From contig CAMPDV010000501.1 of the NCBI GenBank assembly GCA_946699065.1, forward strand, positions 1-64,000: a stretch of 64,000 nucleotides of DNA. Direction: 5' to 3'. Under the pieces are notes generated by a model, which saw nothing but the letters and a program-made list of their open reading frames with translations, did no database searches and was not told where the DNA came from. Shown here piece after piece: positions 36,160 to 49,900 of the stretch. Every line of letters starts with the position of its first letter. Position 1 is the stretch's first letter. Source of the stretch: Loxodes magnus. Lineage: Eukaryota; Ciliophora; Karyorelictea; Loxodida; Loxodidae. The position numbers and the translations under genes are program-made.

Positions 36160-38055
36160 TTAGATATTTCAACCCCATCCGGAAGGCGGCAGTTCATACT
36201 CCCTGCTATTAAATAGAACTGTTTGGCAGCGACAATTTTAGCGAGATTGGAACTCGGAATTTTCCATGTTAGCCTTCCTCTCCTTTCCTGCTCTTGTCTT
36301 ATCGCATCTTTCTTGAATTTATAAATTTATCCACTTGGACTGCAATACATTCGATTTAATCTTGCTTCTTCTTGATTCTTTCTTCGTTTTTCTTGGATCC
36401 AATAGTTCAATTTTTTCTGCTAGAATTTTTTACATTTCCGATATAAATGTCACAAGCTTCCACAAAAAAAAGTATTTTTTTGTTAATCTTTATTTACCTC
36501 TATTTTCTTTAAGGCTTTCTGATAATTTCTTCCTCAATCAGCATTGGATCACTTTTATGCTCTCTTATCTCCATTTGAAGTTGTAATTTTACAAGCTTTA
36601 TTCTATTTTCTCTATTATTATTATCATTAAAATAGTAAAGTTTGGCAAATTTCGAGGATTTTCACCTCTTCATACCGTTCCCAGATTATTCCGGGATTAA
36701 AAAAAGGTTTATAAATCTCTACTCCTCTCCCACACTCTTGTTCTTGTTGTCTCTAACTATGTCTTCCGTTAAGCAAAGGTTTCTTCCTATAAATATTTCC
36801 AAGCTAGTTCATGAATAGTCTCTCTCTAATTTTCCTTTGTTATAGTTGTCTCTTATTCTTTTGCTAGGCTTGCTATTTCCTTTATTTTCTCCAATGCTGG
36901 TTCTTAAAGTTTAGAAATTACTCACATCTTCTTCATAGGTGTTTCTCCGAATTACAATAGTAGCACCTTTTAACTACTTTGATTGGCTTAATCTTCTTCT
37001 TCTTGTCAATTATCTCTATCAGCATTGTATCACCTTTTACCTCATTAAGTTTCATTTGCTGTTGCAGCTTCTCTTCTATTTCTCCAAGCTTGCTGCCAAA
37101 CTCCATCTGTTTCTATTGCTAATTTTAGGATTAGTAGTTCTGACTCTGTGATATGTTCCAAAATGCACTTAATTCCTTTTCTTAAGACCTAATTCTTGAC
37201 ACGATTTCCTCTTGCTTGCTCAGATTCTCCATTAGCTTGTCGTTATCCTTCTTTAGTCTCTTGACCTCTTCCTGGAGGTTTAGTACAACTTGGATGAGCT
37301 GTTCCTTACCCATCTGGTCAGAAGGACTAAATTCTGACACCTACTGGTGTAAAGCAGACTTTTCCTGCTTTCTGGGCTTCTCTAGTGAAGTCGGTGTTTC
37401 AGTATGCTTGCTTTTCTGAGCCTTCTTCTGTTCCTCTTATTAAATTCCAGGTTGTTAATATTAAGAAAAAGGTTAAAGTTGTGAGGAAGATGACTACCAA
37501 GAAGTGGTTTCCTGCTTCCTCCCTTCCTTTTTAGCTTAGGAAGAGGTGGTATAGAAACCTTCCACCGTTTTTTTATAATTATATTCTATTTCCAATTTCT
37601 GTCTGCTTCTATTGCTAGCTTTAAGATTGGTTATTTTGATCTTATGAAATGTTTCAGAAAGCATTTAAATATTTTCCTGGGACATGAGTCTTGATTCGAT
37701 TTCCTCTTCCTTGTTCAGATTCTCCATTAGTTTGTCATTGTCTTTTTTTAGCTACCTGACCTCTTCTAGAGGTTCAGTACTACTTTGATGAACTATTCAA
37801 TACTCATCTGGCTAGAAGGATTAAACTTTTAGACTCCTAGTGAAGAGCAAACTTCATCTGCTTCTTTGGTTTCTCTTATGAGGTCGAAGTTGTTGCATGT
37901 GCTGTCTTCTAAGCTTGTTTCTGTTCTCCAAGTTATTAAGTTTAAGAAAAAGGTTAGGGCTAAGGGAAAGAAGACTATGTAATATTGGAATCAGGTTTCC
38001 TCTTCAATTTTTTTGGAGGTGGTATAGAAACCTCTTTTGAATTCTTCCATTTTTT
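36160..38055 (-). mobile_element. Zinc-knuckle ORF1-like element with internal tandem duplication
   Basis: More GC-rich than its flanks. The minus strand encodes a coiled coil (MGKEQLIQVVLNLQEEVKRL, from about 37,300), a Gln/Lys-rich linker, and a knuckle CYYCNSEKHLWRRC near 36,925-36,966, followed by a basic tail. The upstream part is present twice: the block around 37,560-38,050 repeats the one around 37,150-37,560, each with the GTTTCTATACCACCTC and LIQVVLNLQ/FIKVVLNLQ segments. Same family as the remnants at 5.3 and 7.3 kb. Broken; ends set by the drop in GC. Confidence 0.55.
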
Positions 38056-39939
38056 ATTTTATTACATTGACGTGAATATATAATACCAAAATATTATTTT
38101 AATGAAAATGCTAAGTTAATATAATTTTAATTTTTTGAAAAATGCTTATTATTCAGGTAGATTATAAGTTTTAATAATAAATTATAAGATGATGCATATA
38201 TAGCACTTAAGTTACAATTTGCAATAAAATTGTTTCTCTTTTTTAATTAATAAAATGTTTATTTTTTATTCTTAAAAAAATTATAAAACCTTACAATATG
38301 AAATAACTTTAATTTAGCATTTTATTACTAAGAACAATATTTAATAGTATAAAGTAATTTTAACTATTTATTTGTTTACTTTATATAATTATTTCATTAT
38401 AGCATAAATTTTGAGCACATATTTTAAAATTAATTGTTTTTACCAGCAATATAAAATTTTAATAATGCTAAAGTGAAAAATTTTTAAATATAAATAAAAA
38501 ATCATAAAGCTTCATAAATCTTTAAAATTTTTATTTATAATTAAATCCAAATTTTATTCCTTTTGTAAACTCTTAAGAAATTATTGATTTATAAAATTAT
38601 TTATAATTATATTAATTTATTTTGAAATTAATTAATTTTTTAAATAAATCAAAAGCTAAAATTAAAACTAAAATTAGTCGATCCCAATTAGATAAATTAA
38701 GAAAAGCTTAGAATCACAAATTATATTGTCTTTATATAAAATAAATTAATCAAACTCTCTTTTTTTATTTATTTCTAATTAAAGGCTTTTAAGAGTGAAT
38801 TTTATCTTATTTTTTATATTTTTATTTAGATAAAGAAATTATTAAAATTTAGAATATCTAAGTTTTTAATTAGTATAAATAAAATAATAAATTATAATAA
38901 TATTCTTAAATTTTCATTTATAATTTCCTGCTTATATTAAAACTAATAAAAATAAGCAAAACATCCGTTTATTTATAGATGTAAAATAAAAAACTTACAG
39001 ATAAAAGGAAATTAGCATACAGAATGATAAATGAAATAAGCTACACCAAAGATCCTGTTACAGACTAAATTTTATAGTACCTCAAAGCCTTTTATTATAA
39101 TTGGAGGAATAATTAGGATTCAATATAAAAGGAATTAAAATAATAGATAGATTTACTTATTCTTTTATTTAGATGGCAGATAGCTTTCATTGTTGAGAAT
39201 CGATGTAGAAAATTTATAAAGTGAGATAGAAGTCTACTATGTTTTAATAGTGTCTAATAAATGTTTAATAAAACATAAAATTTATTTTAAATATACACTT
39301 CTTTCTTTAAATTATCTAAAATTAGAGTAAAACATAATTAAAACGTAAATTTCATAATAAAATTCTATCTATAGTTACTATAAAATTTTATAAAATAGAC
39401 GAGAAAGTTAGAGACTATAATGACTATAAATTAAAAATATTAAAAATAAGAGATAAAATAATAACTAACAAAAACTAAAGAAAATAATTAATATTATAAA
39501 AATAATATAAAGTAATGCATATCTATTCATTGTTAATTATATACATTTTAAGAGTTTTTATTTATTTAGTTAAAAATTATAAAAAATATAGGTAAAATTA
39601 AATAAAAATTATGAAAAATGTATTTTTTAGTTTGGTAGCATGTAATAAATTAAGGATTATAGCTAAGAATAAAAATCTAAAATTTTAGGTTATATCATAT
39701 CAATTTTTAATGTACCTCTGAGATTTATTTTAATAATTATCTTTTAAATAAATCAACTCAAATAGTAAAAGTTAAATTATATTAATAAAGCATTTGCATA
39801 TAAAGAAAATATGTTGTATGGCTTTATCTTTAATAGATTAAGTAAAGTTTTTACATAATTTAAAATTTAGAGTTTGTTAATTAAGAAATGTGTGTATTTA
39901 TAATTAATATAAACTCCTTATCCAATAAATTAGTATTAT
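38056..39939. other. AT-rich stretch with one short coding-like patch
   Basis: Near 39,010-39,240 the plus strand reads QRSCYRLNFIVPQSLLLQL and IIDRFTYSFIQMADSFHCW, which looks protein-like but matches nothing I know. The rest holds nothing I can support. Confidence 0.25.
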
Positions 39940-41900
39940 TATTATTTAAGTCATGATAGATTAATTGAAAAAATTAAAGTTCAAATTATAAAGCTAAATT
40001 TTATAAAAAAATTTGAATTTTTCTCAAATTAATAGAATAAAAATCTAAATAAATTTACAATCCAATCTTTAATACAAAGGTTAATGAAGGAGATATGCAG
40101 TTTATAATATTTTTTAAACAATTTAAAGCATAAATTAATTTTAATCAGCAGAATTTAAATAGCTCTTAGTTTTTTAAGCAAGAAACAAATCCTCAAGTTT
40201 AGAGAATTTAGATTGAAAGAAATATAGTTAAGCATTAAAAATAAAAAATGATAAAATTTAAAAAAGTTGAAACATTTCTTTTTTATGCTAAATAAAAAAA
40301 TTATGCGAATTAAAATTAAAAAATAATAATTTTAGAAGTTATGCAATCTCTATAAATTTTAAAATTATCTTCATAAATAAAAAATTAAGTTATATGAAAA
40401 AAAATTATACAAAAAGGACTATTTATAGAAGAAAAATTTAGAAGAAATAGTCGACCAAGATATAAATTCTTAGCAATCAGGAGAACTACTTAAATAAAAA
40501 ATTTAATTGATCTCTGCATTAATTTAAAATGATGATCACATTTAAAAAGTTTTGGAGCTTTATTAATTGTATAATAATTTCTAGATAAATGAGACAATTA
40601 AAATATTTTAAAGTTAATACCTTTAAGACAATTAAATAGAATAAGCTAGCTGAATTTAAATTTTAGTAAAAATAGGTACTACCAAATCCTTTAATTAAAT
40701 TCATCAATTGATATAATAAAATTTATCAAATAAAAATATCTAAAAATTTTAAAAGAGCCTTTTTATCTAAAACTTAGTTACACATTTAAAAGAAATTTCT
40801 CAATTTAAGTTTATAAAAGAATATAGGAATTAATGCTTATATAATTCAGGTAAATAATTAAAAGCAGAATAAGATAATGCTCTTCCGATTTCTTACAAAT
40901 TTTCATAGAAAAAATAAAAGATAATTCAAAATAAAATAATTCAAATTTTTTTTCTATTTAAACTTTAAATATTTTAAGGTTCTTTTATTTAAGAATCATT
41001 ATATTTGGGTTTTAAAGTCGAAAACAGATGGAATAATATGTGAAAAAAATTTATAAATACAGAAACATTATTAAACTTATATAAAGTAAATTTTTATTTT
41101 GATTTAATTATTTTCTTTTTTATATTTTAGAAGGTAAAAGGTTTCTAAAAGATGATATTTTTCAAATTTATGTAATAAAGATAAAAGGTTATCTTAATTT
41201 AAAATATTATTATGTTTTTATTTTTATGCTTCCTCAAAAATACGTTATAGGACTCAAATATATAAACAACTTAGAATTATATGGTGACAAAATTAAGCTA
41301 GTAAGTCAAAAGATAGAGTCAATTATTATTTAAGAATTATGAAATTTTAAGTCTAATAGAGAGTAAAAAGACTTAAATATAATATAAATAAGAAATACTT
41401 CCAACTAACTAAAACTCAAAGAGAATTACAAAATAACTCAGGATTTGACATTGTCGAATAAATTAAAGGAAGAAGAGATATAAATTTATAAATGGATAAT
41501 TATAAAAGTAAACAAATCTTATAAAAATTAAGTTATAATTATTGCCAATATCTGATATAATTTTGGCTTTAAATAATTTTATATCCAAAAAGATAAAAAT
41601 GCTAAATAAGATAATGATTCTAGTCCCTAAACTAACTAATCTAATCTAAATATGCTTCATAAAATAAAAAAAAAGATATTTCTTAATAAATTTAATTATT
41701 TTAGTTTTAAAAAAATTTAAAGCAAATATGAGCTATAAAGTTAAGGATTTTAAAAATAAATTTTGCTGCAATCAATAAATATAGCAGATTTAAGAAAAGA
41801 TGCATAATAATTTATTTATTATTAAAGTTAAGACAAAAATTATTAGTAAGGCTTGCTTATTCTAAACTTAAGCATTATAATTTAATATAAAGAAATTAAA
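39940..41900 (+). CDS. Possible helical protein gene, unrecognised
   Basis: Plus-strand reading with UAR = Gln gives long helical stretches: FTIQSLIQRLMKEICSLQY, then GELLKQKIQLISALIQNDD, QASWIQILVKIGTTKSFNQI and FIQNLVTHLKEISQFKFIKE around 40,450-40,870, and a Gln/Lys-rich part to about 41.5 kb. The alternating hydrophobic helices recall armadillo-like repeats, but no family is assured. No start or stop can be fixed, and with no unconditional stop codon this could be partly chance. Confidence 0.3.
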
Positions 41901-44900
41901 AGCAAAAATAATAAATAAAAATACTAAAATCTCTTTATTTAACTTAGGCTTATTTTAGTTCTGTTAAGAGTTGTAAATAATTATTTTTTATTAATATAAT
42001 CATAATCATAATATTAGCATCATTATATATAATAAGTTTAAATAATTGTATACTGAATAATAATTATTAGTTCCTTGTCATAATTTTTCAAGAGAACATT
42101 GCTTCTTTATGTTAAATAAATAAAATTGCTTATACATCTCATATACTTATATAAATGTATTTAGTTTAAATATATATAGCACCTAAAAATAAATAGATTT
42201 CCTTCTTTATAGATATAAAAAAGAATTATCATAGCTTAAAATCCATTTCGTAAATCAGAATTTTGTTTGAGTATTTGAAGTTAAAAATTAATTTATATCA
42301 ACATGTAAAATTTATATTAATGAAATCAAAATATTAAATATTAAACAGAACAAAGATAAAATAAACATAACTAATGAGCTTTTATGTAAAGGAAATAGAA
42401 AAGTAAACTAGAAAAAATCAGAATTTTTGCAGTTCTTTCATAAAGCATAAGTAATATATTTATCTTTATTTATTATGAATATCTTAGTTCTTTTAGACAT
42501 TTAAAATAAAAATATAAGGATCTCAAGACTGCTAATTCATTTGGTTAATAGCTTTAAAATTTTATAATTAATTTAAATTTTATTATATTTGCTGAATGAG
42601 CTAGAGTTCTTTAAAACTAGCTTGAATGGTTGGAAATATTAATGCTTTTAAATTTTAAATAAATATTAAAAAGATTTATTAGGGTTTTTAAGTCCTTAAT
42701 TATTAATCTATAATTAATAGCGAAATAATTATTTATTTTTGTCTATTAGTACATTAAGAGAAAGCTATATGAAAAAAAGCTTTAAAAATATTAAGTTGAT
42801 TTTATTTTTAATAAAATTTTCATTTAAAGCTTCTCTAGCTCACAATATTATTAATAGTAAGCATCAAAATCCTTTTTTCTTTCCCCATAGTTATTCTTTT
42901 CTTGATAAAATTCTGAAAAATATTACTCGAACAAAAATTAGAAATATGAGAAAATAAAAAAGCAATAAATATATATAATGATAGTTCTTTATTTATTCTA
43001 TTAAGTTTTAAGAATTAAAAGGACATTGAAGTTTAGTTGAAACTTAATAATTAATTAATAACTTAAAAATTATTAATTATATGACTGTATCATTTCTAAT
43101 AAAACATTCTAAAATAAAATTTTAAGCGAATATACTTTGTTCTTTTATACGCCTTTATAATTTAAGCCTTTAAATTAGAATCAACCTTTAATATATGGGT
43201 AAATATAATTATTTTCTCTTTTAATTTAATTAAAGAATATTATGTAGTCAGTGTATAAAAGAAATTATATTTATTATGTATAATGTTTAATTAAATTTAA
43301 AGTACTTAAATTTTAAACTAAGAGTGTGGAAATAATAAAATAAATAATAAAATAAATAAATCATGTTGCTAGTATTTCCTTTTATTAATATAGCATAATT
43401 TATTTCTCTTATTATTATTAAGTTACTTGTAGTTACTTGTAACATTTCTTTTATATTATAATTTTGTATGCTTTTTACCTTTTTTCCATAAGTCAATTAT
43501 ATCTACTTTAATTGTTTGTCTTTATTTTAGTCTTTTAAATTATTAAAAATTATATTAACTTAAAGTAGGAAAGCTTCAGAAAAAATTAATAATTTCTTTA
43601 TATATTGACCTTACAATGAAATTCCATGAATTTATTATTATTTGTTTATTACTAAAATACATTTTTTAAGCGAAAATACTAAAAAAGATTAAATTAAACC
43701 AAAAATTCCAAATTTTTATAAAAGGGGTTATGATTTAATTTATAATCTTAAAGATATGAGATTGTAATTAATTAATTTAAGAAAAGTAGTTTATAGATAT
43801 TTTATTGCCAATTTTAGTTAAAAACTTTATGTTGGTTGTTTATCTAAATTAATAATGCTTATTTTTTAATATATAAGTTTTATATAAGCTCTAAGTTATT
43901 TTTAATTTTAGAGTTTGTTTGTTTCCTAAATAAACAAAAATTGGTATGATATTTATAATATTTTATATCTTATGAGAAGATTTACTTTGACTTAAGATAA
44001 ATTTAATAATAATTTTTCTAATTTTTATGCTTTTTAATTAATAAATAACTTTTATAAAAATGAATCCTTTGAGTGTATTTAAATGGACTTAATAATGATA
44101 TCATTAATATACTCTTTATCTACAATTTTCTTTCCTTAATAATTATACTAAATGCTTATAAAATAAATAAAACCTTAAAAAAGCATAAAGCTTGCTTATT
44201 CAATTTTCTTATATTTCATTTGCTAAAGTTAATTTTAGATTCTCATTCATTAAGTTATCATAATAATTTTCTATTAATAATTTTCAATAATAATCTACAA
44301 CAATAGTTAAATATAGAAGCTAGCAAATAGAAATTTTAAAGAACTGTAATAAGTTATTTAGAATTTAATCCTCTAAACTTTTAATTTTAACTCGTCTTAT
44401 AAAAGGGGTTAAATTATTGGGAAATGTATTTATTTTGACTTAACTTTTATGTATTTTTTAATTTATGTTCAAATTATTATTTAAATTCTAAAAATAAAGT
44501 TTTCTATCTTTATCTTAAATATTATATACATACAGGCTATTATAAGATAAAAATGGTATAATGAAATAGTATTGGCAGATGACGGAAAGTGGATGTTAGT
44601 TATTTGTATAAAGTTTTTAATTAAATTTATTTATATTTTAGAGTTTTAATATTTAGTGTATTAAATAGAAAAAATTAAATTTATCTTTTTAGTTTTAATG
44701 CTAAATATATTTAATTTAAGAGGCTATAGAGTTGTATGTTTAAGAAGATAAAATTATTTAGATATTTGTTTAAAATATTTTAAACATAGGTAGAAAAAAC
44801 CTTTTTAGAATCTAAAAATAAAAGATACATAATTAATTACATGGGCTTAAATTTAGAGCTTTAGCATTTGTTTTTCTAAATTAACTAATTCCAATGCTTA

Positions 44901-47061
44901 AAAATTCTAATAATGCACTTTATTTATTAACAATGTTTATAGGCTTTAATACTATTTTGTAAACTTAATAAATGAAAGAATAAAAAGAATTTATTTTATG
45001 CTTATACGATAATTAACTTACTTAAAGTTTATATTTTAGAAGATAAATTATTTCATATCCTTTGATTTAATAGATTAACTCTATGCTTTTATATTTTTAA
45101 TTAAATTGGTTTTTTATCTTTTTCAATAGCAACAGTAATGATATATTGTTATAATTTTTAGGTTTAAGTTAAAAATTTCTTTTTATGATATGATTTAATA
45201 GCTAAGTATAATTCTAGCTTTCTAGTCCCAAATATCTAAAATATTAATTTATTGTGAATATCTTAAATATATTTAAGATAGATTTATTAATAAAAAGGCT
45301 ATTATTATTATTTATATGTGGCTTTCTTTAGTTTACTAACTTTATTAGTATTAAATCTTCTTAAAAGTAAATATTCTATCTTATTACTTAAATGTATTTA
45401 AAAGACAAGAGATACTTAAATCTCAAAACTAAAGAGATTATTATTAGCATATTTATATATTTTATTTATTTCATCAAAGTCTATTAAGCTTTATATTTAC
45501 TATTATTCCTACTTTAAAAAATACTTATATTTAATTAATAATTTTATATAGATAAGCAAATAAAAACTTGTTATGACAAAAAATAAATTATTCTTATAGT
45601 TTTTAACTTAAATCAATTTAATTTTTTTTTATATAAGTGTATATTTGAATAAATGGACTGCTAGAGCTTCTTCATTTAAAGATTAAAATAAATAAATAAA
45701 TTAATTAATTAAAAAATAAACATTCCATTCTTAAATCTAAATTAATCCTTTAGTTATTCAAAATAATTTGTAATTGAAGAAGATTGCTAGTTTTTTATTT
45801 TTATTTTAGTCAATTAATTTGCTTGTAAAACAGCTTTATTTTAAGTAATCATAAAAAGCTTTAATGATTTAGTTTATTAATAACAAAAATAGAATCTAAT
45901 TAAATAAACTCATATCTCTTAAGGATTTTTAGATAAAAAATAAAGGATATAATCTAACTATTTAGTAATTTTTATGTGGTTATATCATGTTTAGGTTGGC
46001 TTGGAATATTGCTTCATTAAATAGTTTTGGTCTTCACTTTTTTATTAAATTTAATAGAATTTTTTAGTTTCATTAATATTCTTTTCTCCTTATCTAATTA
46101 TTAGATTCTGAAAATATTTGTACAATATTTTCTTCTTAGTTTAATTAATTTTATCTAATAATTAATAAATAAAAGGAATATATTAGCTTATTTTTATTAA
46201 TTTTATCATATCACTTAATTTGCGAATTTAAGTTCTTTGTAGTTTTTTTTAATTTTTATTCTTCTTTAATTTTTTCACTATTTAATTTATTGGCAAAAGT
46301 ATTGAAATTTTATTTATTTCCTTTATTTCTTTTAGCATAGATATTAAGAAAAAAATATCATACTAAATGTAGTTGTCTATTAGATATTATTTTGTATGTG
46401 TATTTCCTGTATTTAAAAAAAATTAATTTTCTGAAATGTAAAAAATCATTTAATTTCTTTAAGAACCTAAAATTAAATCGTAGTATAACGCTTAATACTC
46501 AATAGAATATTATGTTCTTATTGATTTTTTTAAAAAATTATTATATTTAGTGAATTTCATAATTAACGAACATTTTAAATAAATAATATTAAGATAAAAT
46601 AAAATAATTAATGAGTACCTATTGACTTAATAAAAAAATTTATAAAGCTTTTATTTTATAGAGCTATTTATTAACTATGAAAAGTAAAAAAATTGAGAAA
46701 TAATTATTAAACTATTTAAGAAAATGTATTACCCATGAAATATCAAGAAATATGAATATCTTTAATCAAATTTATAATTTATTTATGAAAATAATAGATT
46801 TCTATTAATCTAAAATATAATGAAAATAAATAAGCTTTATACACTCTAACTTTAAAATTGCTTAAGAAAAATATATTGGTATTTTTATTAGTTAAACATT
46901 ATAAAATATTTAACTAAATTTAACAATTTTATGATCCTTAAATAACTTTTTAAATTAAATAAATTATAAAATCTTAATTTTAAGACTAGGAATTTAATAT
47001 AAATTTATTATAAATAATTAATTTTTTGTTATATATCAATTATTAATAATCATGCTTTATA
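41901..47061. other. Long AT-rich stretch, essentially featureless
   Basis: The only repeat seen is at 44,540-44,680. Several short ATG-to-stop frames exist (for example 42,739-42,957 and 44,073-44,306), but their composition is that of AT-rich noncoding DNA. Confidence 0.4.
44540..44680 (+). repeat. Second copy of the 3' end of the 27.1 kb coding-like region
   Basis: Aligns with 27,100-27,215: GATGACGGAAAGTGGATG against GATGATGGAAAGTAGATG, then TATTTGTATAAAG against TATATGTATAAAG, then GTTTAGTGTATTAAATAGA-like text in both. A diverged duplication of a gene end or of an unnamed repeat. Confidence 0.5.
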
Positions 47062-47235
47062 TCATTATTTTTTCTTCTTTGAAATTATTGGAAAAGAAAG
47101 GATAAAATTAAAATCTTTCATGGCTTATTAGAAAAATTCTCAGATCAGTTCCATATTGCTTCAAGTCTTATCCTGTAAATTTATTTCTCTTAACATTCTT
47201 TTAATTCCTTTTCCAGTCTTTCCATCATCTTTCAT
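47062..47235 (-). CDS. Short ORF (57 aa), unrecognised
   Basis: ATG at 47,235, single frame to TGA at 47,062-47,064: begins MKDDGKTGKGIKRMLREIN and ends with a Lys run and Gln. Two internal TGAs would read as Trp (DKTWSNMELIWEFF). GC is higher than the flanks. It may be a small gene or the last exon of a lost one; it ends just outside the lone S1 repeat. Confidence 0.4.
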
Positions 47236-47284
47236 TGGTTAAATTAAAATATATTTTTATAATTGGGTTTTCTTGTAATAGTTG

Positions 47285-47799
47285 TTATAAATAAATAAAT
47301 TTGATTATAGAGCACGTAGCACTCTCGTTTGTGCGCAGCTCTTTAAAAAAATGTTTCATACTGACAAGAATGTTTGTTACTGATAAAATTATCAGATACT
47401 GATAAACCTTGTTCAATACTGGTATAATTATTCAGTACTGATAAAAATGTTCAATACTGATATTATTTTAGAATACTCGTAATCTTTAATACTTGCTGGA
47501 GGTCCAAGGATATGGCAGGATTGTGTCTCATTGCATCACCAAAACAGAGGACGACATGTGTCAATTATGGGTACTTAAATTCCCCACCTCTGATGAAGCT
47601 CGCAATATTATTTCTTTTTAGTTCCAGAGTTAAAAATAAACGAAACCAAGTCAAGCCAATGTCGAAGGTCTAAGAATCTTATGTCTCGAGGCCAAACCAA
47701 AGCAGAGGAAGACATAAAGTCGATTATGGGTACTTAACTTCCCCAACCTCTGATGAAGATGACCTTGTTGTTCACCTTCGAACAACTATGGCGGTTTTA
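47285..47799 (-). repeat. S1 repeat, lone long copy
   Basis: Same orientation and length class as 8,253-8,763, from the ATAAATAAATAAATTTG tail side to GAACAACTATGGCGG. No inverted partner is seen nearby, which favours a free-standing retroposon over a terminal inverted repeat for this copy. I could not find a convincing target-site duplication. Confidence 0.75.
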
Positions 47800-49439
47800 A
47801 AAAATGTTAATATTAGGACTAATTTAAAAGTTAAATAATTAAATGGTTTCAATTAAATAGTATGTTCTTATGGAATTCCAATGATATAAATGATTGCATA
47901 AATCTATAAAAATATAGTGTATATTTCTATTTGATAAATAAATGAATAAGATTAGAGTTTTTAGTTTTTTATTGGTATGACTAAATAAAGTATTCTTAAT
48001 AAGTAAAGATAAATTTATTATGTACTTAGAATGAACAATTTGCTTATATTATAATTTTTCTAAAGTTTAACTTTCTGTGTCCCTTTATTATAAATAAAAG
48101 CTCATTATAATTTATTCTAGCTATCAGTTGGATAATTATATTTTTTTATAAAAGCTAATTTTATAAGACTGACGCTTATGCCTTTTCTATAATTGTGTAT
48201 AAAGGAAATTCTGAATAACTAAGTTTATTTACAGCTAAATTAGATTCTTTTATGACCTATAAAACAACAATTTGATTTAGTTTTTTGTATGTAGGAATTA
48301 AAGTTGATTTTATTAAAACAAGCGTATGATTACTCGTAATAGTATTATGCTAATTAAAGTTAAATTAGAATTAAATCTAAAATTCTTATTTTATTTATTA
48401 AGCATAACCATAAACATTGTACTCTTTATATAAAAAATAAATGATAATCATGTATTTAGGTATTAAAAACTTAAGTTTATCACTTATAACTATTATTATA
48501 TTGTGATTATGATGATTTAATAATAACTAAAATTTATTTTAAAACTTTAAAAATAAACACAACATAAGAAAAGATAAATAAAAACAGTTAAATACATTTA
48601 TTTCCTTTTTAGCTTTTAGATTTTCTTTATTTAAGTTATTTCTAAAAATTAAGCCAATAAAATAAATTAATAATTATTTATCTTATTTTATATATCTATA
48701 TTTTAATTAAAGTCTAGTTATTTGTAATTTGGAAAACCTTGCTAATCATATCATATTTTTCTTTTGCTTTTTAAAATTAAAGTTGTAATATACCAAAAAG
48801 AAATATTATTTCTATATCTTAACCATTTTTTATAATAGATCAGTAGATTTAAAATCTAATATCAATTTAACTTTTAAATGTATTAAGATTTTATTATTTA
48901 AATTAATAAAATTAAAGATAGCTATCTAAAGAAATATTATAAACAAGCTTTGAAATATTTATAATTTCATTAAATTATCGGTTTAGATAAATACCCTTCT
49001 TTATCTTTAATTAATATTTTATATTTTAATTATATTATCTTTTTTAATTTTATCCTTATGCTTTAATTAGTTTAAACCTTTCTTAACTTTTAATCATCTT
49101 CAACATTCTTTCTTCTTCTTATACTTACAATTTTCTAGGATTTCATTTTAAGGAAGTAAATGATAATAATTTTAGATTTATTTTACTATTTTAACATGAC
49201 AACCAATTTTAATACCATAAAAATCTAAGTTTTCTTGCTATATCTAATATCCAAAAGATTTTATTTGATGAAAAATAAATTACCACATTCAATTAAAATT
49301 GCTTAAACTTATATTTCTTAATTTCTAAAGAGTTCGTTACTTTGATTAGCAGCATCTTACTTCTAATAACAATTTAGCTTATATCAGTTTAAAAATAATT
49401 ATTAATTAGATGCTAGAATCTGTTAATATTCTAACTATT
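47800..49439. other. AT-rich stretch, nothing recognised
   Basis: No supported feature. Confidence 0.45.
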
Positions 49440-49900
49440 TCATTTATATCTAAATAATCATACTTTAAGAACATCAAAGTTAGAATATCTCTATATTGCT
49501 CTACCATCTCGCTCTAGAACTTCTACAGCCAGTCAAGTCATACTACTCTACCTGAAGTAGTTAGTATTACAATAGAATCTGTTGGAAATTCATGCAAAAC
49601 TAGAGAGACCACTGGAAGATTTTCGAGCTAAAGCGGAGTGAAGTTAAAAAGGTCAGGAAAATAAAGCAAAGACAAAAGTTGTATTATTAGAATAAGTTAA
49701 TCATTAACTGGTTCTAGGATTTATAGAAAATGCTAAAATTTTGAGATGTATGAAAACGAGCGAGAGCACACGTTTATCTTCAGAATTAACTAAAAATTAG
49801 TCTTAAAGCGATATATATTCTTGAAATCTATCGCATTTGAAGGTAAACAGGAGCAAAATCCGTTGAAAGAAGTATAGACTTTAAAGTATATATCAAAAAC
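49440..49900 (+). CDS. Probable coding segment, unrecognised
   Basis: A GC-richer patch whose plus strand reads, in one frame, EYLYIALPSRSRTSTASQV, LKQLVLQQNLLEIHAKLERP, FRAKAEWSQKGQENKAKTKV and FIENAKILRCMKTSESTR. Composition is protein-like (Ala, Ser, Glu, Arg) unlike the flanks. No family recognised; ends unknown. It may belong with the ORF at 50,329, 430 bp downstream, as parts of one gene or element. Confidence 0.35.

Noticed and set aside
36335-37419. Three plus-strand Leu/Phe-rich frames resembling membrane proteins
   Set aside because: They are antisense to the coiled-coil and knuckle frame on the minus strand.
41901-47061. Many short ATG-to-stop frames in AT-rich DNA (for example 42,739-42,957 and 44,073-44,306)
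   Set aside because: Composition is only Ile, Asn, Lys, Leu, Phe and Tyr, as expected from AT-rich noncoding sequence; no motif or homologous copy.
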